In this document: positions 7,229 through 15,516 of the stretch, piece after piece | Position numbering within the stretch: position 1 is the first letter of the stretch | Layout of the letters: the number at the start of each line of letters is the position of its first letter | NCBI RefSeq assembly: GCF_027706745.1 | Contig: NZ_JAQFWP010000046.1 | Span: 1 to 57,405 of the forward strand | Direction: 5' to 3' | DNA from: Nocardiopsis suaedae | GTDB taxonomy: Bacteria; Actinomycetota; Actinomycetes; Streptosporangiales; Streptosporangiaceae | DNA length: 57,405 nt | The notes under the pieces: model-generated | Told to the model about the DNA's origin: nothing | What the model saw: only the letters and a program-made list of their open reading frames with translations | The model's database searches: none | Translations under genes and position numbers: made by a program

Positions 7229-8403
7229 GTCCGGCCGCCTTTCCCGGCGGCCCACGGCGCGCCGATCTCGGAGAACAGGGCCACCCGCTCGGCGCTGGCG
7301 AAGACCGCCGCGTCCACGCCGCGCACCGTGCGCCGCAGCCCCTCGTCGGTCAGTGCGGCCTCCTGCGCCTCCGCGGGGACCGGCTCGGGGTCCGGGGCGG
7401 TGCGCACCGCCTCCAGCACCCCCATGAACCCGGCCACCGCCTTGGGCGGCACCAGCAGCCGCGCGCCCCCGTCGGCATGGTCGAGCAGGTTCTCCAGCAG
7501 GTCGGTGCGCGGGTGCACCGACACCCGCTCCTCCCGCCCGCGCCGCAGCGCCACCCGGTCGCGGGTGTACTCCAGCACGATGCTCCCCTCGGAGCCGTGC
7601 ACCGTGATGAACGGGTCGCGCGCCTGCTCGGCGCAGAGCGTCACCGCCACCGACACCGGCGGACCGCCGCGGGTGCGCACCCGCACGCACGAGGTGTCGT
7701 CGGCCTCGATCGGGTGCGCGTGGAAGAGCTCGGCCTCCACCCCCTCGGGCGGGGTCCGGTCGGCACCGGCCACGGCCAGGGCGGTCGCCACCGCGTGCGC
7801 GAAGGGGTTGGTCAGCGCCCCGTCGACCACGTCGCGCCCGTCCAGCCGTCGGCGGCCCGCCCAGTCCGCACGCGCGTAGTAGGCCGAGGTGCGCACCCAG
7901 GTCCCGGCGGCGCCGATGCCGCGCACCTCGCCGACGGCCCCCTCGGCGACCATCCGGCGCACCGCCGCCACGGCGGCCGACCCCAGGCTCTGGAACCCGA
8001 TCTGGCAGGCCGGCCCGGCCGCGTCGGACGCGGCGCACAGGGCGTCGAACTCGGCGGCGCTGGGCGCGGGCGGCTTCTCCAGCAGGACGTGGGCCCCGTG
8101 CTCCAGGGCCGTGCGGGCCAGCGGCAGGTGCGTGTGGATCGGGGTGGCGAGCACCGCCGCCCGGGCGCCGGTGCGCTCGATCAGGCCGCCCAGGTCGTCG
8201 GAGACCGGCACCGGCCCCAGCCCCTCCAGCGCGCCGTCGGCGAGCGCGGCCCGCTCGCACACGCCCACCAGGCGCACCCGGCCCGCGTCGCTGAGCCGGC
8301 GCAGGTTGCGCAGGTGGGAGCGGCCGTGGCCGTTGGCCCCGGCGAGCACCACCGGGACGGGGCCGGCCGGGGCGGCGGGACCGGTGGGCACGGGGTCCTC
8401 CAC
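7225..8403 (-). CDS. Gfo/Idh/MocA family oxidoreductase 2
   Basis: A 392-aa NAD(P)-dependent dehydrogenase. The N-terminal nucleotide-binding fold has VVLAGANGHGRSH (variant G-x-G-x-x-G) at about residues 18-30 and the family EKP motif at 109-111. The C-terminal alpha/beta domain binds the sugar. The GTG at 8403 keeps a LacI-type operator in the short gap upstream. A TTG further upstream (near 8430) with a GAAGGGGG sequence is an alternative that would put the operator inside the gene. The stop overlaps the DUF6807 start. Its substrate is unknown. Confidence 0.88.
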   Translation of the reverse strand: MEDPVPTGPAAPAGPVPVVLAGANGHGRSHLRNLRRLSDAGRVRLVGVCERAALADGALEGLGPVPVSDDLGGLIERTGARAAVLATPIHTHLPLARTALEHGAHVLLEKPPAPSAAEFDALCAASDAAGPACQIGFQSLGSAAVAAVRRMVAEGAVGEVRGIGAAGTWVRTSAYYARADWAGRRRLDGRDVVDGALTNPFAHAVATALAVAGADRTPPEGVEAELFHAHPIEADDTSCVRVRTRGGPPVSVAVTLCAEQARDPFITVHGSEGSIVLEYTRDRVALRRGREERVSVHPRTDLLENLLDHADGGARLLVPPKAVAGFMGVLEAVRTAPDPEPVPAEAQEAALTDEGLRRTVRGVDAAVFASAERVALFSEIGAPWAAGKGGRT

Positions 8404-8410
8404 AGGGGTC

Positions 8411-8424
8411 GGAAAGCGTTTGCT
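8411..8424. promoter_or_regulatory. LacI-type operator 2
   Basis: GGAAAGCGTTTGCT, with the CG-centred core AAAGCGTTT typical of LacI-family sites, in the 47-bp gap between the two dehydrogenase genes. Confidence 0.6.
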
Positions 8425-8450
8425 CAATTTAGGCGCCCCCTTCTCCGCGG

Positions 8451-9788
8451 TCAACGCCGCCTCGGCAGCAGGTCGGCGGGGAGCAGGCCGTCGATCCGCT
8501 CCGGCGCCCCCGAGGCCATCGAGGCGTTGGCCGCCAGCCCGGTCAGCAGCGCGTTGGCGCCGTCGGCGTCGTCCGGGCGGATCCCGTCGTCGCCCCCGCC
8601 GAACAGCGAGTCGAGCATGCGCACGTCGCCGCCGCCGTGCGTGCCCTCGCCCACCTCCACCGGGACCTCCTCCGCGGGCCGCCAGTGGTTGCGCAGCACC
8701 AGCCGGGAGACGGTGGACTCCTTGGGCGCGGGCATCCCCCGCACCGGCGCGGCCCCGTCCCCGGGCGGCGGGGTGGAGGGCACCTCGGTCACATCGAGCT
8801 CCAGGCGGCCCTTGCTGCCGGTGAAGGCGACGCGGTAGCCCTCCCACGGCGAGTACGCCGCCAGGTGGTAGCTGAGCCGCACGCCGGTGTCGTAGCGCAC
8901 CAGCACCGACATGTCGTCCTCGATGGTGATGCCGGGCCCGAACACGTTGAGGTCGCGCCGGTAGCCGTCCTCGTGCTCGGCGTCCAGGTAGAGCGAGGTC
9001 AGGTCCGGGCTGTCGGCCATGTGCAGCGCGAACGGGTCGCCCTGGGCGTCGGGGGCGCTGTGCACGCGCTCGTACCCGGACGCCAGCCCGTGCCTCCGGC
9101 CGTTCTCCTCGCCGTAGAAGAACAGTCCGCCCCAGGCGAAGACCTCCTCCGGGCGGGCCCCGGTCCACCAGTTGACCAGGTCGAAGTGGTGTGAGGCCTT
9201 GTGCACCAGCAGCCCGCCGGACTGGCGCTTGTCGCGGTGCCAGCGGCGGAAGTAGTCGGCGCCGTGGCGCAGGTCGAGCAGCCACTCGAAGTGCACCGAC
9301 CCGATCTCGCCGATCGCCCCGCCGCGGAGCATCCGGTGCACCTGCCGGTGGACGGGGTTGTAGCGGTAGTTGAATCCGACCGTGACGCGGCGCCCGGTGG
9401 CCCGGCGGGCCTCGGCGATGCGGCGGCACCCGTCGAGGTCGGCGGTCATGGGCTTCTCGGTGATCGCGTCGCACCCGGCCTCGAGGGCCGCGACGACGTA
9501 GTCGGCGTGCAGCCGGTCGACGGTGCACACGATCACCTCGTCCACCCGGTGCTCGGCGAGCATCGCCGCGAACTGCTCGGGCGGGTGCGTCGCCGCCTCG
9601 GGGGCGCCCTCCTCGGCCAGGATCGCGTTGTGCACCGCCATGCGGGTGCGGTTGGGGTCGCACAGCGCCACGAGCCGCCCCTGGCGGGCGTGGGTGGTGG
9701 CGAGGGCGTAGGTGTACATCCGGGCCCGGGATCCGGTGCCGACGAGGGCATAGCGTCTGGGCCCCTGCTGCTGCGCTGGATCGTTCAC
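8451..9788 (-). CDS. Gfo/Idh/MocA family oxidoreductase 1
   Basis: A 445-aa dehydrogenase, longer than the second copy. ALVGTGSRARMY at about residues 14-25 forms the dinucleotide-binding loop, EKP is at 111-113, and VGFNYRYNPVHRQVH marks the start of the C-terminal domain. The GTG at 9788 is the only start placed just before the Rossmann strand; its ribosome binding site is poor. It is first in the minus-strand operon and divergent from the ABC importer genes, sharing a control region with two LacI-type operators. Oxidation or epimerisation of a sugar or cyclitol brought in by the importer is inferred. Confidence 0.88.
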   Translation of the reverse strand: MNDPAQQQGPRRYALVGTGSRARMYTYALATTHARQGRLVALCDPNRTRMAVHNAILAEEGAPEAATHPPEQFAAMLAEHRVDEVIVCTVDRLHADYVVAALEAGCDAITEKPMTADLDGCRRIAEARRATGRRVTVGFNYRYNPVHRQVHRMLRGGAIGEIGSVHFEWLLDLRHGADYFRRWHRDKRQSGGLLVHKASHHFDLVNWWTGARPEEVFAWGGLFFYGEENGRRHGLASGYERVHSAPDAQGDPFALHMADSPDLTSLYLDAEHEDGYRRDLNVFGPGITIEDDMSVLVRYDTGVRLSYHLAAYSPWEGYRVAFTGSKGRLELDVTEVPSTPPPGDGAAPVRGMPAPKESTVSRLVLRNHWRPAEEVPVEVGEGTHGGGDVRMLDSLFGGGDDGIRPDDADGANALLTGLAANASMASGAPERIDGLLPADLLPRRR

Positions 9789-9797
9789 GCCCCTGAC

Positions 9798-9811
9798 GGT
9801 AAACGCTTTCC
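9798..9811. promoter_or_regulatory. LacI-type operator 3
   Basis: GGTAAACGCTTTCC lies 9 bp upstream of the GTG of the first dehydrogenase. The core AAACGCTTT is centred on CG. Repressor bound here would block the minus-strand operon. Confidence 0.65.
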
Positions 9812-9887
9812 GGAGTTTTGGCCAGAGGGGGTCGACGCGGCCGGTGGCGGGAACCGCGTGGCCAGGGTGGCCAGCGGGGGTGAACCG

Positions 9888-9948
9888 TTGACACCCCTGT
9901 AACGCGGTGCTAAAAACGGAGCATTCTATTCCATGGATAGCGCTTACC
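9888..9948 (+). promoter_or_regulatory. Promoter and LacI operator 4 for the ABC importer
   Basis: TTGACA (9888-9893) is followed after 17 bp by TAAAAA (9911-9916). The operator GGATAGCGCTTACC (9935-9948) would lie just past the start of transcription, a classical repressor position. The first gene starts at 10094, giving a leader of about 170 nt. The remaining bases of the 305-bp intergenic region show nothing else that I can name. Confidence 0.6.
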
Positions 9949-10093
9949 AAGGCATTCGCCCCCATGGCGGGGTGTGGCCTCGCACACGCTCCGCCGGGGG
10001 GCGACGACCCCCGGACCGACGAGATTGGCGGTCGCGAAACATGAGCGCAGAAAGCGGATTCCGGCGCTCCCCCGCGGGGGGAGGTGGGCTCCG

Positions 10094-11095
10094 GTGACCG
10101 CGGTCCTCAACAACCGCCCCGCCGCCGACGCCGACAGCGGCGGGACCGCCGGGACCGGCGGCCCCCACCGCCGCCGGAAGCCGGGCCGCGCGGCGGCCGC
10201 GCGGCGGCGCAGGGAGACCCTGGCCGCCTACGGCTTCCTCGCCCCCTGGTTCCTGGGGCTCGGGCTGATCACCATCGGCCCGATCATCGCCTCGCTGTAC
10301 TTCTCCTTCACCGACTACAGCCTCATCGGCGGCGCCGACTGGGTCGGGCTGGAGAACTACCGCCGGATGCTGGACGACCCCCGCCTGCACCAGTCCCTGG
10401 CGGTCACCTTCAAGTACGTCTTCATCTCGGTGCCGCTCCAGCTCGCCATGGCGCTCGCCCTGGCCATGGTGCTGGACCGGGGCGTGCGCGGCCTGCCGCT
10501 CTACCGGTCGGTCTACTACCTGCCCTCACTGCTGGGCGGCAGCGTGGCCGTGGCCATCCTGTGGCGCCGCATCTTCGGCGCCAACGGGCTCATCAACCAG
10601 CTCCTGGAGTCGGCCGGCGGCCTGATCGGCCTCAGCCCCACCCTGCCCGGCTGGGTCTCGGACCCCGAATACGCGCTGGGCACCCTGATCATCCTGAACG
10701 TGTGGACCTTCGGCGCGCCCATGGTCATCTTCCTGGCCGGGCTCCGCCAGATCCCCCGCATGTACTACGAGGCCGCCCAGGTGGACGGCGCCGGGCCGGC
10801 CCGCCGGTTCTGGTCGGTCACCGTCCCGCTGCTCACCCCGATCATCTTCTTCAACCTCGTGCTGCAGATGATCAACGCCTTCCAGACCTTCACCCAGGCG
10901 TTCATCGTCAGCGGCGGCACCGGGGGTCCGTCGGACTCGACCCTGTTCTACACGCTCTACCTGTACCAGCAGGGGTTCGGCTCGTTCGAGATGGGCTACG
11001 CCTCGGCGATGGCCTGGCTCCTCCTCATGATCATCGGAGGGTTCACCGCGGTGAACTTCCTCGCGTCCAAGTACTGGGTCTTCTATGGCGATTGA
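10094..11095 (+). CDS. ABC sugar transporter permease 1 (UgpA/MalF-like)
   Basis: A 333-aa inner-membrane permease of the carbohydrate-uptake-1 family. After an Arg-rich cytoplasmic N-terminus (to about residue 42) there are six predicted membrane spans, beginning AYGFLAPWFLGLGL. The cytoplasmic EAA loop reads EAAQVDGAGPARRFWSVTVP, the site that contacts the ATPase. GGGGGGAGG (10076-10084), 9 nt before GTG 10094, fixes this start over upstream in-frame options. It overlaps the next permease by 11 nt. No ATPase gene is in the window. Confidence 0.93.
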   Translation: MTAVLNNRPAADADSGGTAGTGGPHRRRKPGRAAAARRRRETLAAYGFLAPWFLGLGLITIGPIIASLYFSFTDYSLIGGADWVGLENYRRMLDDPRLHQSLAVTFKYVFISVPLQLAMALALAMVLDRGVRGLPLYRSVYYLPSLLGGSVAVAILWRRIFGANGLINQLLESAGGLIGLSPTLPGWVSDPEYALGTLIILNVWTFGAPMVIFLAGLRQIPRMYYEAAQVDGAGPARRFWSVTVPLLTPIIFFNLVLQMINAFQTFTQAFIVSGGTGGPSDSTLFYTLYLYQQGFGSFEMGYASAMAWLLLMIIGGFTAVNFLASKYWVFYGD

Positions 11096-12011
11096 CGAGA
11101 CGGGCACGCGCGCCCGGGTGCGCGACGGGCGCGGCGACCGGGACGACGAGCGCGCGCGGCGCCGCGAGGCGGCCGAGCGGAGCGAGCGCATCCGCAAGTT
11201 CTTCATCCACGCGGGGCTGATCGTCTTCGGGCTGGTCATGCTCTACCCGCTGCTGTGGATGGTGGCCAGCTCCTTCAAACCGACCGACGCGATCTTCCGC
11301 GACCCGGGGCTGTGGCCCGGGGCCGACTTCACCGGCGGGAACTATCCCGAGGGCTGGACGTCCCTGGAGTTCCCGTTCCACCACTACATCATCAACTCGG
11401 TGATCGTGGTGGGCGCCTCGGTCGTGGGCAACCTGATCGGCTGCTCGATGGCGGCCTATGCCTTCGCCCGGCTGGAGTTCTTCGGCAAGAAGCTGTTCTT
11501 CGCCGTCATGCTGATGACGATCATGCTGCCGGTGCACGTGGTGATCGTCCCGCAGTACATCCTGTTCTCCAACCTGGGCTGGATCAACACGTTCCTGCCG
11601 CTGATCGTGCCCAAGCTGCTGGCCACCGACGGGTTCTTCATCTTCCTGATGGTGCAGTTCATCCGGGGCCTGCCGCGGGACCTGGACGAGGCGGCGCGCA
11701 TCGACGGCTGCGGCCACGTGCGCATCTTCTGGCGGATCATCATGCCGCTGAGCCTGCCCGCGCTGGCCACCACCGCGATCTTCACCTTCATCTGGACCTG
11801 GAACGACTTCTTCGCCCAGCTGATCTTCCTGACCTCGCCGGACATGTACACGGTGCCGGTGGCGCTGCGCACGTTCGTCGACTCCACCACCCAGACCTCC
11901 TGGGGGCCGCTGCTGGCGATGTCGGTCGTCGCCCTCGGCCCGGTCTTCGGGTTCTTCCTCGCCGGTCAGCGGTACCTCGTCCGGGGCATCGCCACGACCG
12001 GGATCAAGTAG
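11085..12011 (+). CDS. ABC sugar transporter permease 2 (UgpE/MalG-like)
   Basis: A 308-aa partner permease. A charged N-terminus (residues 1-38) precedes six spans starting FFIHAGLIVFGLVMLYPLLW. Its EAA loop is DEAARIDGCGHVRIFWRIIM, close to consensus. The ATG at 11085 lies inside the end of permease 1, so the two are translated together as the usual heterodimer. The SBP gene follows after 29 nt. Confidence 0.94.
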   Translation: MAIDETGTRARVRDGRGDRDDERARRREAAERSERIRKFFIHAGLIVFGLVMLYPLLWMVASSFKPTDAIFRDPGLWPGADFTGGNYPEGWTSLEFPFHHYIINSVIVVGASVVGNLIGCSMAAYAFARLEFFGKKLFFAVMLMTIMLPVHVVIVPQYILFSNLGWINTFLPLIVPKLLATDGFFIFLMVQFIRGLPRDLDEAARIDGCGHVRIFWRIIMPLSLPALATTAIFTFIWTWNDFFAQLIFLTSPDMYTVPVALRTFVDSTTQTSWGPLLAMSVVALGPVFGFFLAGQRYLVRGIATTGIK

Positions 12012-12040
12012 TCCCCCACGTCCGAAGGGATCCCCCCGAC

Positions 12041-13345
12041 ATGGCAGCACGCAAGCGCGGAGCACCCCCTGCCCGCAGAACGCTCGCCGTCCCCGCCGCG
12101 GCCGCGGCCGCCGCCCTGCTGGCCGCCGGGTGCGGCGGCGGTGGCGCCGACGGCGACGTCGAGATCCGGTTCTCCTGGTGGGGCTCGGACAGCCGGCACG
12201 AGGCCACCCAGGAGGTCATCGACCTCTTCGAGGAGCGCAACCCCGGCATCACCGTCACCGCCGACTACACCGACTGGGACGGCTACTGGGACAAGCTGGC
12301 CACCAGCACCGCGGCCGACGACATGCCCGACGTGGTCACCATGGAGGAGCGCTACCTGCGCGAGTACTCCGACCGCGGGGCCCTCGCCGACCTCAACGGG
12401 CTGGAGGCCCTGGACACCTCGAACGTCGACGAGCTGGTGGCCTCCTCGGGCGACGTCGAGGGCGAGAAGTTCGGCGTGGCGACCGGCGTCAACGTGTTCT
12501 CCGTGATGGCCGACCCGGCCCAGTTCGAGGCGGCGGGCGTGGAGGTGCCCGACGACGAGACGTGGACGTGGGAAGAGTACGTCGAGACCGCGGCCGAGAT
12601 CACCGAGGCCAGCGGCGGCGACATCTACGGCTCGCAGAGCATGGGCTACAACGAGAACTCCTTCAGGATCTACGCCCGGCAGCACGGGGAGTCCTTCTAC
12701 GCCGAGGACGGCAGCCTCGGGTTCAGCAAGGAGACCCTGGTGGAGTGGTTCGGCCTGGTCGCCGAGATGCAGGAGAAGGAGGCCCAGCCCACCGCCGCCG
12801 AGAGCGTGGAGATCGAGGCCGGCGGCCCCGACCAGTCGGTGCTCTCCACCGGTTCGGGGGCCATGGCCCACTTCTGGTCCAACCAGCTGGCCGCCATCTC
12901 CGGAGCCGCCAAGGGCGACGTGGAGCTGCTGCGCTACCCCGGTGAGTCCGAGTTCGAGCGCACCGGCATGTACTTCAAGCCGGCCATGTACTACTCGGTC
13001 TCGGCCGGGACCGAGCACCCGGAGGAGGCGGCGAAGTTCGTCGACTTCCTGCTCAACGACGTGGACGCGGGCCGGATCATCCTCGCCGACCGCGGCCTTC
13101 CCGCCAACACCGAGGTGCGCTCGGCGATCGTGGAGGACCTGGACGAGGCCGGGACCCGCTCGGCCGACTTCGTCGAGGAGCTGCGCCCGGACATCGTGGA
13201 CGGCCCGCCCCCGCCGCCGATCGGCGCCGGCGACGTCGTGGAGATCACCAAGCGCGTCACCGACGACGTGCAGTTCGGCGAGATCACCCCGGAGGAGGCG
13301 GCCGACCGCTTCATCGAGGAGGTCGAGGCGGCCACGCAGCAGTAG
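12041..13345 (+). CDS. Sugar ABC transporter substrate-binding lipoprotein
   Basis: A 434-aa extracellular solute-binding protein (family 1). A Lys/Arg-rich start and Ala-rich hydrophobic core lead to the lipobox LLAAGC with Cys31 as lipidation site. The mature part opens with IRFSWWGSDSRHEATQEVID, typical of oligosaccharide-binding members. GAAGGGA at 12024-12030 supports ATG 12041. It captures the locus substrate outside the membrane and delivers it to the two permeases. A proline run near the C-terminus (GPPPPPIGAGD) is a family feature. Confidence 0.93.
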   Translation: MAARKRGAPPARRTLAVPAAAAAAALLAAGCGGGGADGDVEIRFSWWGSDSRHEATQEVIDLFEERNPGITVTADYTDWDGYWDKLATSTAADDMPDVVTMEERYLREYSDRGALADLNGLEALDTSNVDELVASSGDVEGEKFGVATGVNVFSVMADPAQFEAAGVEVPDDETWTWEEYVETAAEITEASGGDIYGSQSMGYNENSFRIYARQHGESFYAEDGSLGFSKETLVEWFGLVAEMQEKEAQPTAAESVEIEAGGPDQSVLSTGSGAMAHFWSNQLAAISGAAKGDVELLRYPGESEFERTGMYFKPAMYYSVSAGTEHPEEAAKFVDFLLNDVDAGRIILADRGLPANTEVRSAIVEDLDEAGTRSADFVEELRPDIVDGPPPPPIGAGDVVEITKRVTDDVQFGEITPEEAADRFIEEVEAATQQ

Positions 13346-13363
13346 GGCGCCGGTGCGGCCCGG

Positions 13364-13398
13364 GCGGCCGGGGGCGGGGGAGGCCCGCCCCCGGCCGC
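13364..13398. terminator. Bidirectional terminator between SBP and esterase genes
   Basis: A perfect 15-bp stem (13364-13378 with 13384-13398, starting GCGGCCGGGGGCGGG) and a 5-nt loop GGAGG, between two convergent genes. Confidence 0.8.
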
Positions 13399-13424
13399 TC
13401 TCCGTTCGGACCCCGATCCGGGCC

Positions 13425-14555
13425 TCAGCCCAGCGCGACCGCGACCACCTGGGTGACCTGCCCGGAGGAGAAGTTGTCGTCGGAGACGAGCACGAGGGTG
13501 CGGCGGCCGTCGTCCAGCCGCGGCCCCCAGGCCATGCCCTCGACGTTGTCGACGTGCTCCGGGCCCAGCCCGCCGAGGTCGAACACCGGCTCCTTGTCGG
13601 CCATGAGCCGGTGGTCCGGGCCGGCGGGCAGCTCCCGCACCCACGACACGTCGGGGGCCGCGCCGAGGTCGGTCCGGTACACCCGCACGCTGTTGCCGAC
13701 CCCGTGGACGTAGTCGCGCTCCAGCACCAGGAACTCCCCGGGGGACTCGGGGTCCTCCAGGATCGAGGTCACCCCGTTCTCGGCGTGCCCGCCGGCCGGG
13801 TCGGGCTCGGCGGAGGCCGGGTCGGCGGGGTAGGCGTGCTGGGAGAGCAGGCGGCCGCGGCGGTCGGTGACGGTGATGCGCACCGGCGCCCCCTCGTCCG
13901 GCGAGGTGCGTGGGCCGTCCTGGAACAGCGGTCCCTCCATGGCGGTGACGACGGTCCCGTCGGAGGCCAGGTCCATGCCCTCGAAGGTCAGGTTGGCGCG
14001 CGGCCCGGTCTCGTGGCGGCTCATCCGCAGCCGGGGGTGGGCCGGGTGGAGCGCGCGCCGGGTGCGCCCGTCGGCGCCGGCCGCACGGACCTGCGGGTGG
14101 CGGAGGACGGGGCGGCCGTCCCCGACGCGGCGGTCGCCCTCGGTGGTCCACCACACCTGCCCGGTGGCCGGGTCGATCCGCACCGACTCGGGGTCGACGG
14201 TCTGCTCCGCGTAGGGCCGGCCGGAGCGGTCCCGCAGCGTGGTGGTGCCGGTGAGCGCGACGCCGTGCACACCGTCGGCGTCCACGTCGATCCGGGCGGT
14301 GTAGAAGCGGGCGGGGGCGTGGTCCGACCGGTCGTCGCTGATCAGGACGTAGTCGCCGGTGCGGGGGTCGCGGTCGATGCCGGACAGCCCGCCGACGGGG
14401 GTGCCCTGGAAGCGGGTGCCGTGCTCGATGACCGCCGACCCGAGCAGCTCGGCGGCGGGGGAGGCGTGGGCGGGGGAGACGGGGCAGAGCGCGAGGGCGG
14501 CCGCTGCGGTGGCGGCCGTGGCGGCGGCGGTGTACCTCTTCACGCTCCGGCACAT
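13425..14555 (-). CDS. Exported esterase-like activity of phytase family protein
   Basis: A 376-aa secreted protein. An N-terminal signal peptide (KR near residue 6, Ala-rich core, cleavage after SPAHA at about residue 31) leads into a beta-propeller-like body with the PF13449 pattern: GGLSGIDRDPRTGDYVLISD early, PESVRIDPATGQVWWTTEG in the middle, and NVEGMAWGPRL near the C-terminus. The family name comes from distant similarity; a phosphatase or esterase substrate is not proven. ATG 14555 or GTG 14543 could be the start, and neither has a strong ribosome binding site. Confidence 0.8.
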   Translation of the reverse strand: MCRSVKRYTAAATAATAAAALALCPVSPAHASPAAELLGSAVIEHGTRFQGTPVGGLSGIDRDPRTGDYVLISDDRSDHAPARFYTARIDVDADGVHGVALTGTTTLRDRSGRPYAEQTVDPESVRIDPATGQVWWTTEGDRRVGDGRPVLRHPQVRAAGADGRTRRALHPAHPRLRMSRHETGPRANLTFEGMDLASDGTVVTAMEGPLFQDGPRTSPDEGAPVRITVTDRRGRLLSQHAYPADPASAEPDPAGGHAENGVTSILEDPESPGEFLVLERDYVHGVGNSVRVYRTDLGAAPDVSWVRELPAGPDHRLMADKEPVFDLGGLGPEHVDNVEGMAWGPRLDDGRRTLVLVSDDNFSSGQVTQVVAVALG

Positions 14556-14685
14556 TAGGGCGCACCGGCCACGCGGGGGTGAGCGCCCGGTGGCCGGATC
14601 GTGCCGCCGGGGCGACCGGTAGGGGTCCCGCCCGGGGGTACGGGCACGGACCGGGTAGGGGTCGGGTGAGAGGAAGGAGTCCACC

Positions 14686-15189
14686 ATGCAGCCTCCTTCG
14701 GGAAGCCCTCCGGACCGGTATCCTCCTTCGCCCCCGCCCGCGCAGGGGCCGTACCGCCCGCCCGGCACCGTCACCGCGGTGCGGGTGCTGCTGATCATCG
14801 GCGCCGTCGTCGGTCTGCTGCTCGGCCTGCTGATGGCGGTCGCCGTGGTCATGCTGCCGATGGCGGCGGACATGCCCGAGGCGCAGAGGGTCTTCGAGCG
14901 ACAGGGGGTCGACCCCGACACGGTCCTGGGAGCGGTGGTGATCGGGCTGGCCGAGTCCCTCGCCTACGGGGCCGTCGCACTGGTCCTGGCGCTCGTGATC
15001 GGGCGCCGCTCCACGCCCGTGTTCTGGGCGGCGGTGGCGTTCTTCGCGCTGGCGGCGGTCTACTCCGTGGGTTCCATGCTGCTGGTCGGGGAACTGTTCG
15101 CCAACGCGGTGTCGCTGCTGTTCAACGCGGCGGCGCTGGTGTTGTTGTCCCTCCCGGCCTCGCGTGCGCACTATGGAGTGGGCACCTGA
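14686..15189 (+). CDS. Four-span membrane protein, Pro-rich N-terminus
   Basis: A 167-aa protein not matched to a named family. The first 27 residues are rich in Pro, Tyr and Gly, then come hydrophobic spans at about 31-58, 81-103, 107-126 and 131-156. GAGAGGAAGGAG (14668-14679) is a strong ribosome binding site for ATG 14686. Its last 17 nt overlap the next gene, so the two are likely co-expressed. Pro-rich tails of this kind are common on small actinobacterial membrane proteins. Confidence 0.75.
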   Translation: MQPPSGSPPDRYPPSPPPAQGPYRPPGTVTAVRVLLIIGAVVGLLLGLLMAVAVVMLPMAADMPEAQRVFERQGVDPDTVLGAVVIGLAESLAYGAVALVLALVIGRRSTPVFWAAVAFFALAAVYSVGSMLLVGELFANAVSLLFNAAALVLLSLPASRAHYGVGT

Positions 15190-15445
15190 ACACACGGGGA
15201 CGGTGGTCGCGATGATGATGGTCCTGGGCCTGATCGTGGTCGCCGCCATGGCGGCGACGATGGCCTGGCTGGTCGCGATGGCCGTCTACGGAGGGCGCGG
15301 TCCGGACAGGCCCGTCGTGCTCTCCGAGGAAGCCGGGCGTCTGGATCCCGCCTTGGACGAATTGCGCCACCGCTACGCGCGCGGAGAGATCGGCCGCGAG
15401 GAATACCTCCAACGCAAGATCGACCTGGAGACCGACTGGGACTGA
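15173..15445 (+). CDS. SHOCT-domain membrane protein
   Basis: A 90-aa protein with one N-terminal transmembrane span (about residues 10-38, Met-rich) and a C-terminal short SHOCT-type motif: LDPALDELRHRYARGEI followed by REEYLQRKIDLE. SHOCT motifs are attached to many small membrane proteins, probably for oligomerisation. ATG 15173 lies within the end of the preceding gene (17-nt overlap), implying coupled translation. Confidence 0.8.
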   Translation: MEWAPEHTGTVVAMMMVLGLIVVAAMAATMAWLVAMAVYGGRGPDRPVVLSEEAGRLDPALDELRHRYARGEIGREEYLQRKIDLETDWD

Positions 15446-15516
15446 GGCCGGAGCCGGGCACCCGCGCCAGTGGGGCGGCGGCGTTCGCAGGTGGCGCTCT
15501 CCGCTAGATATGGGGG

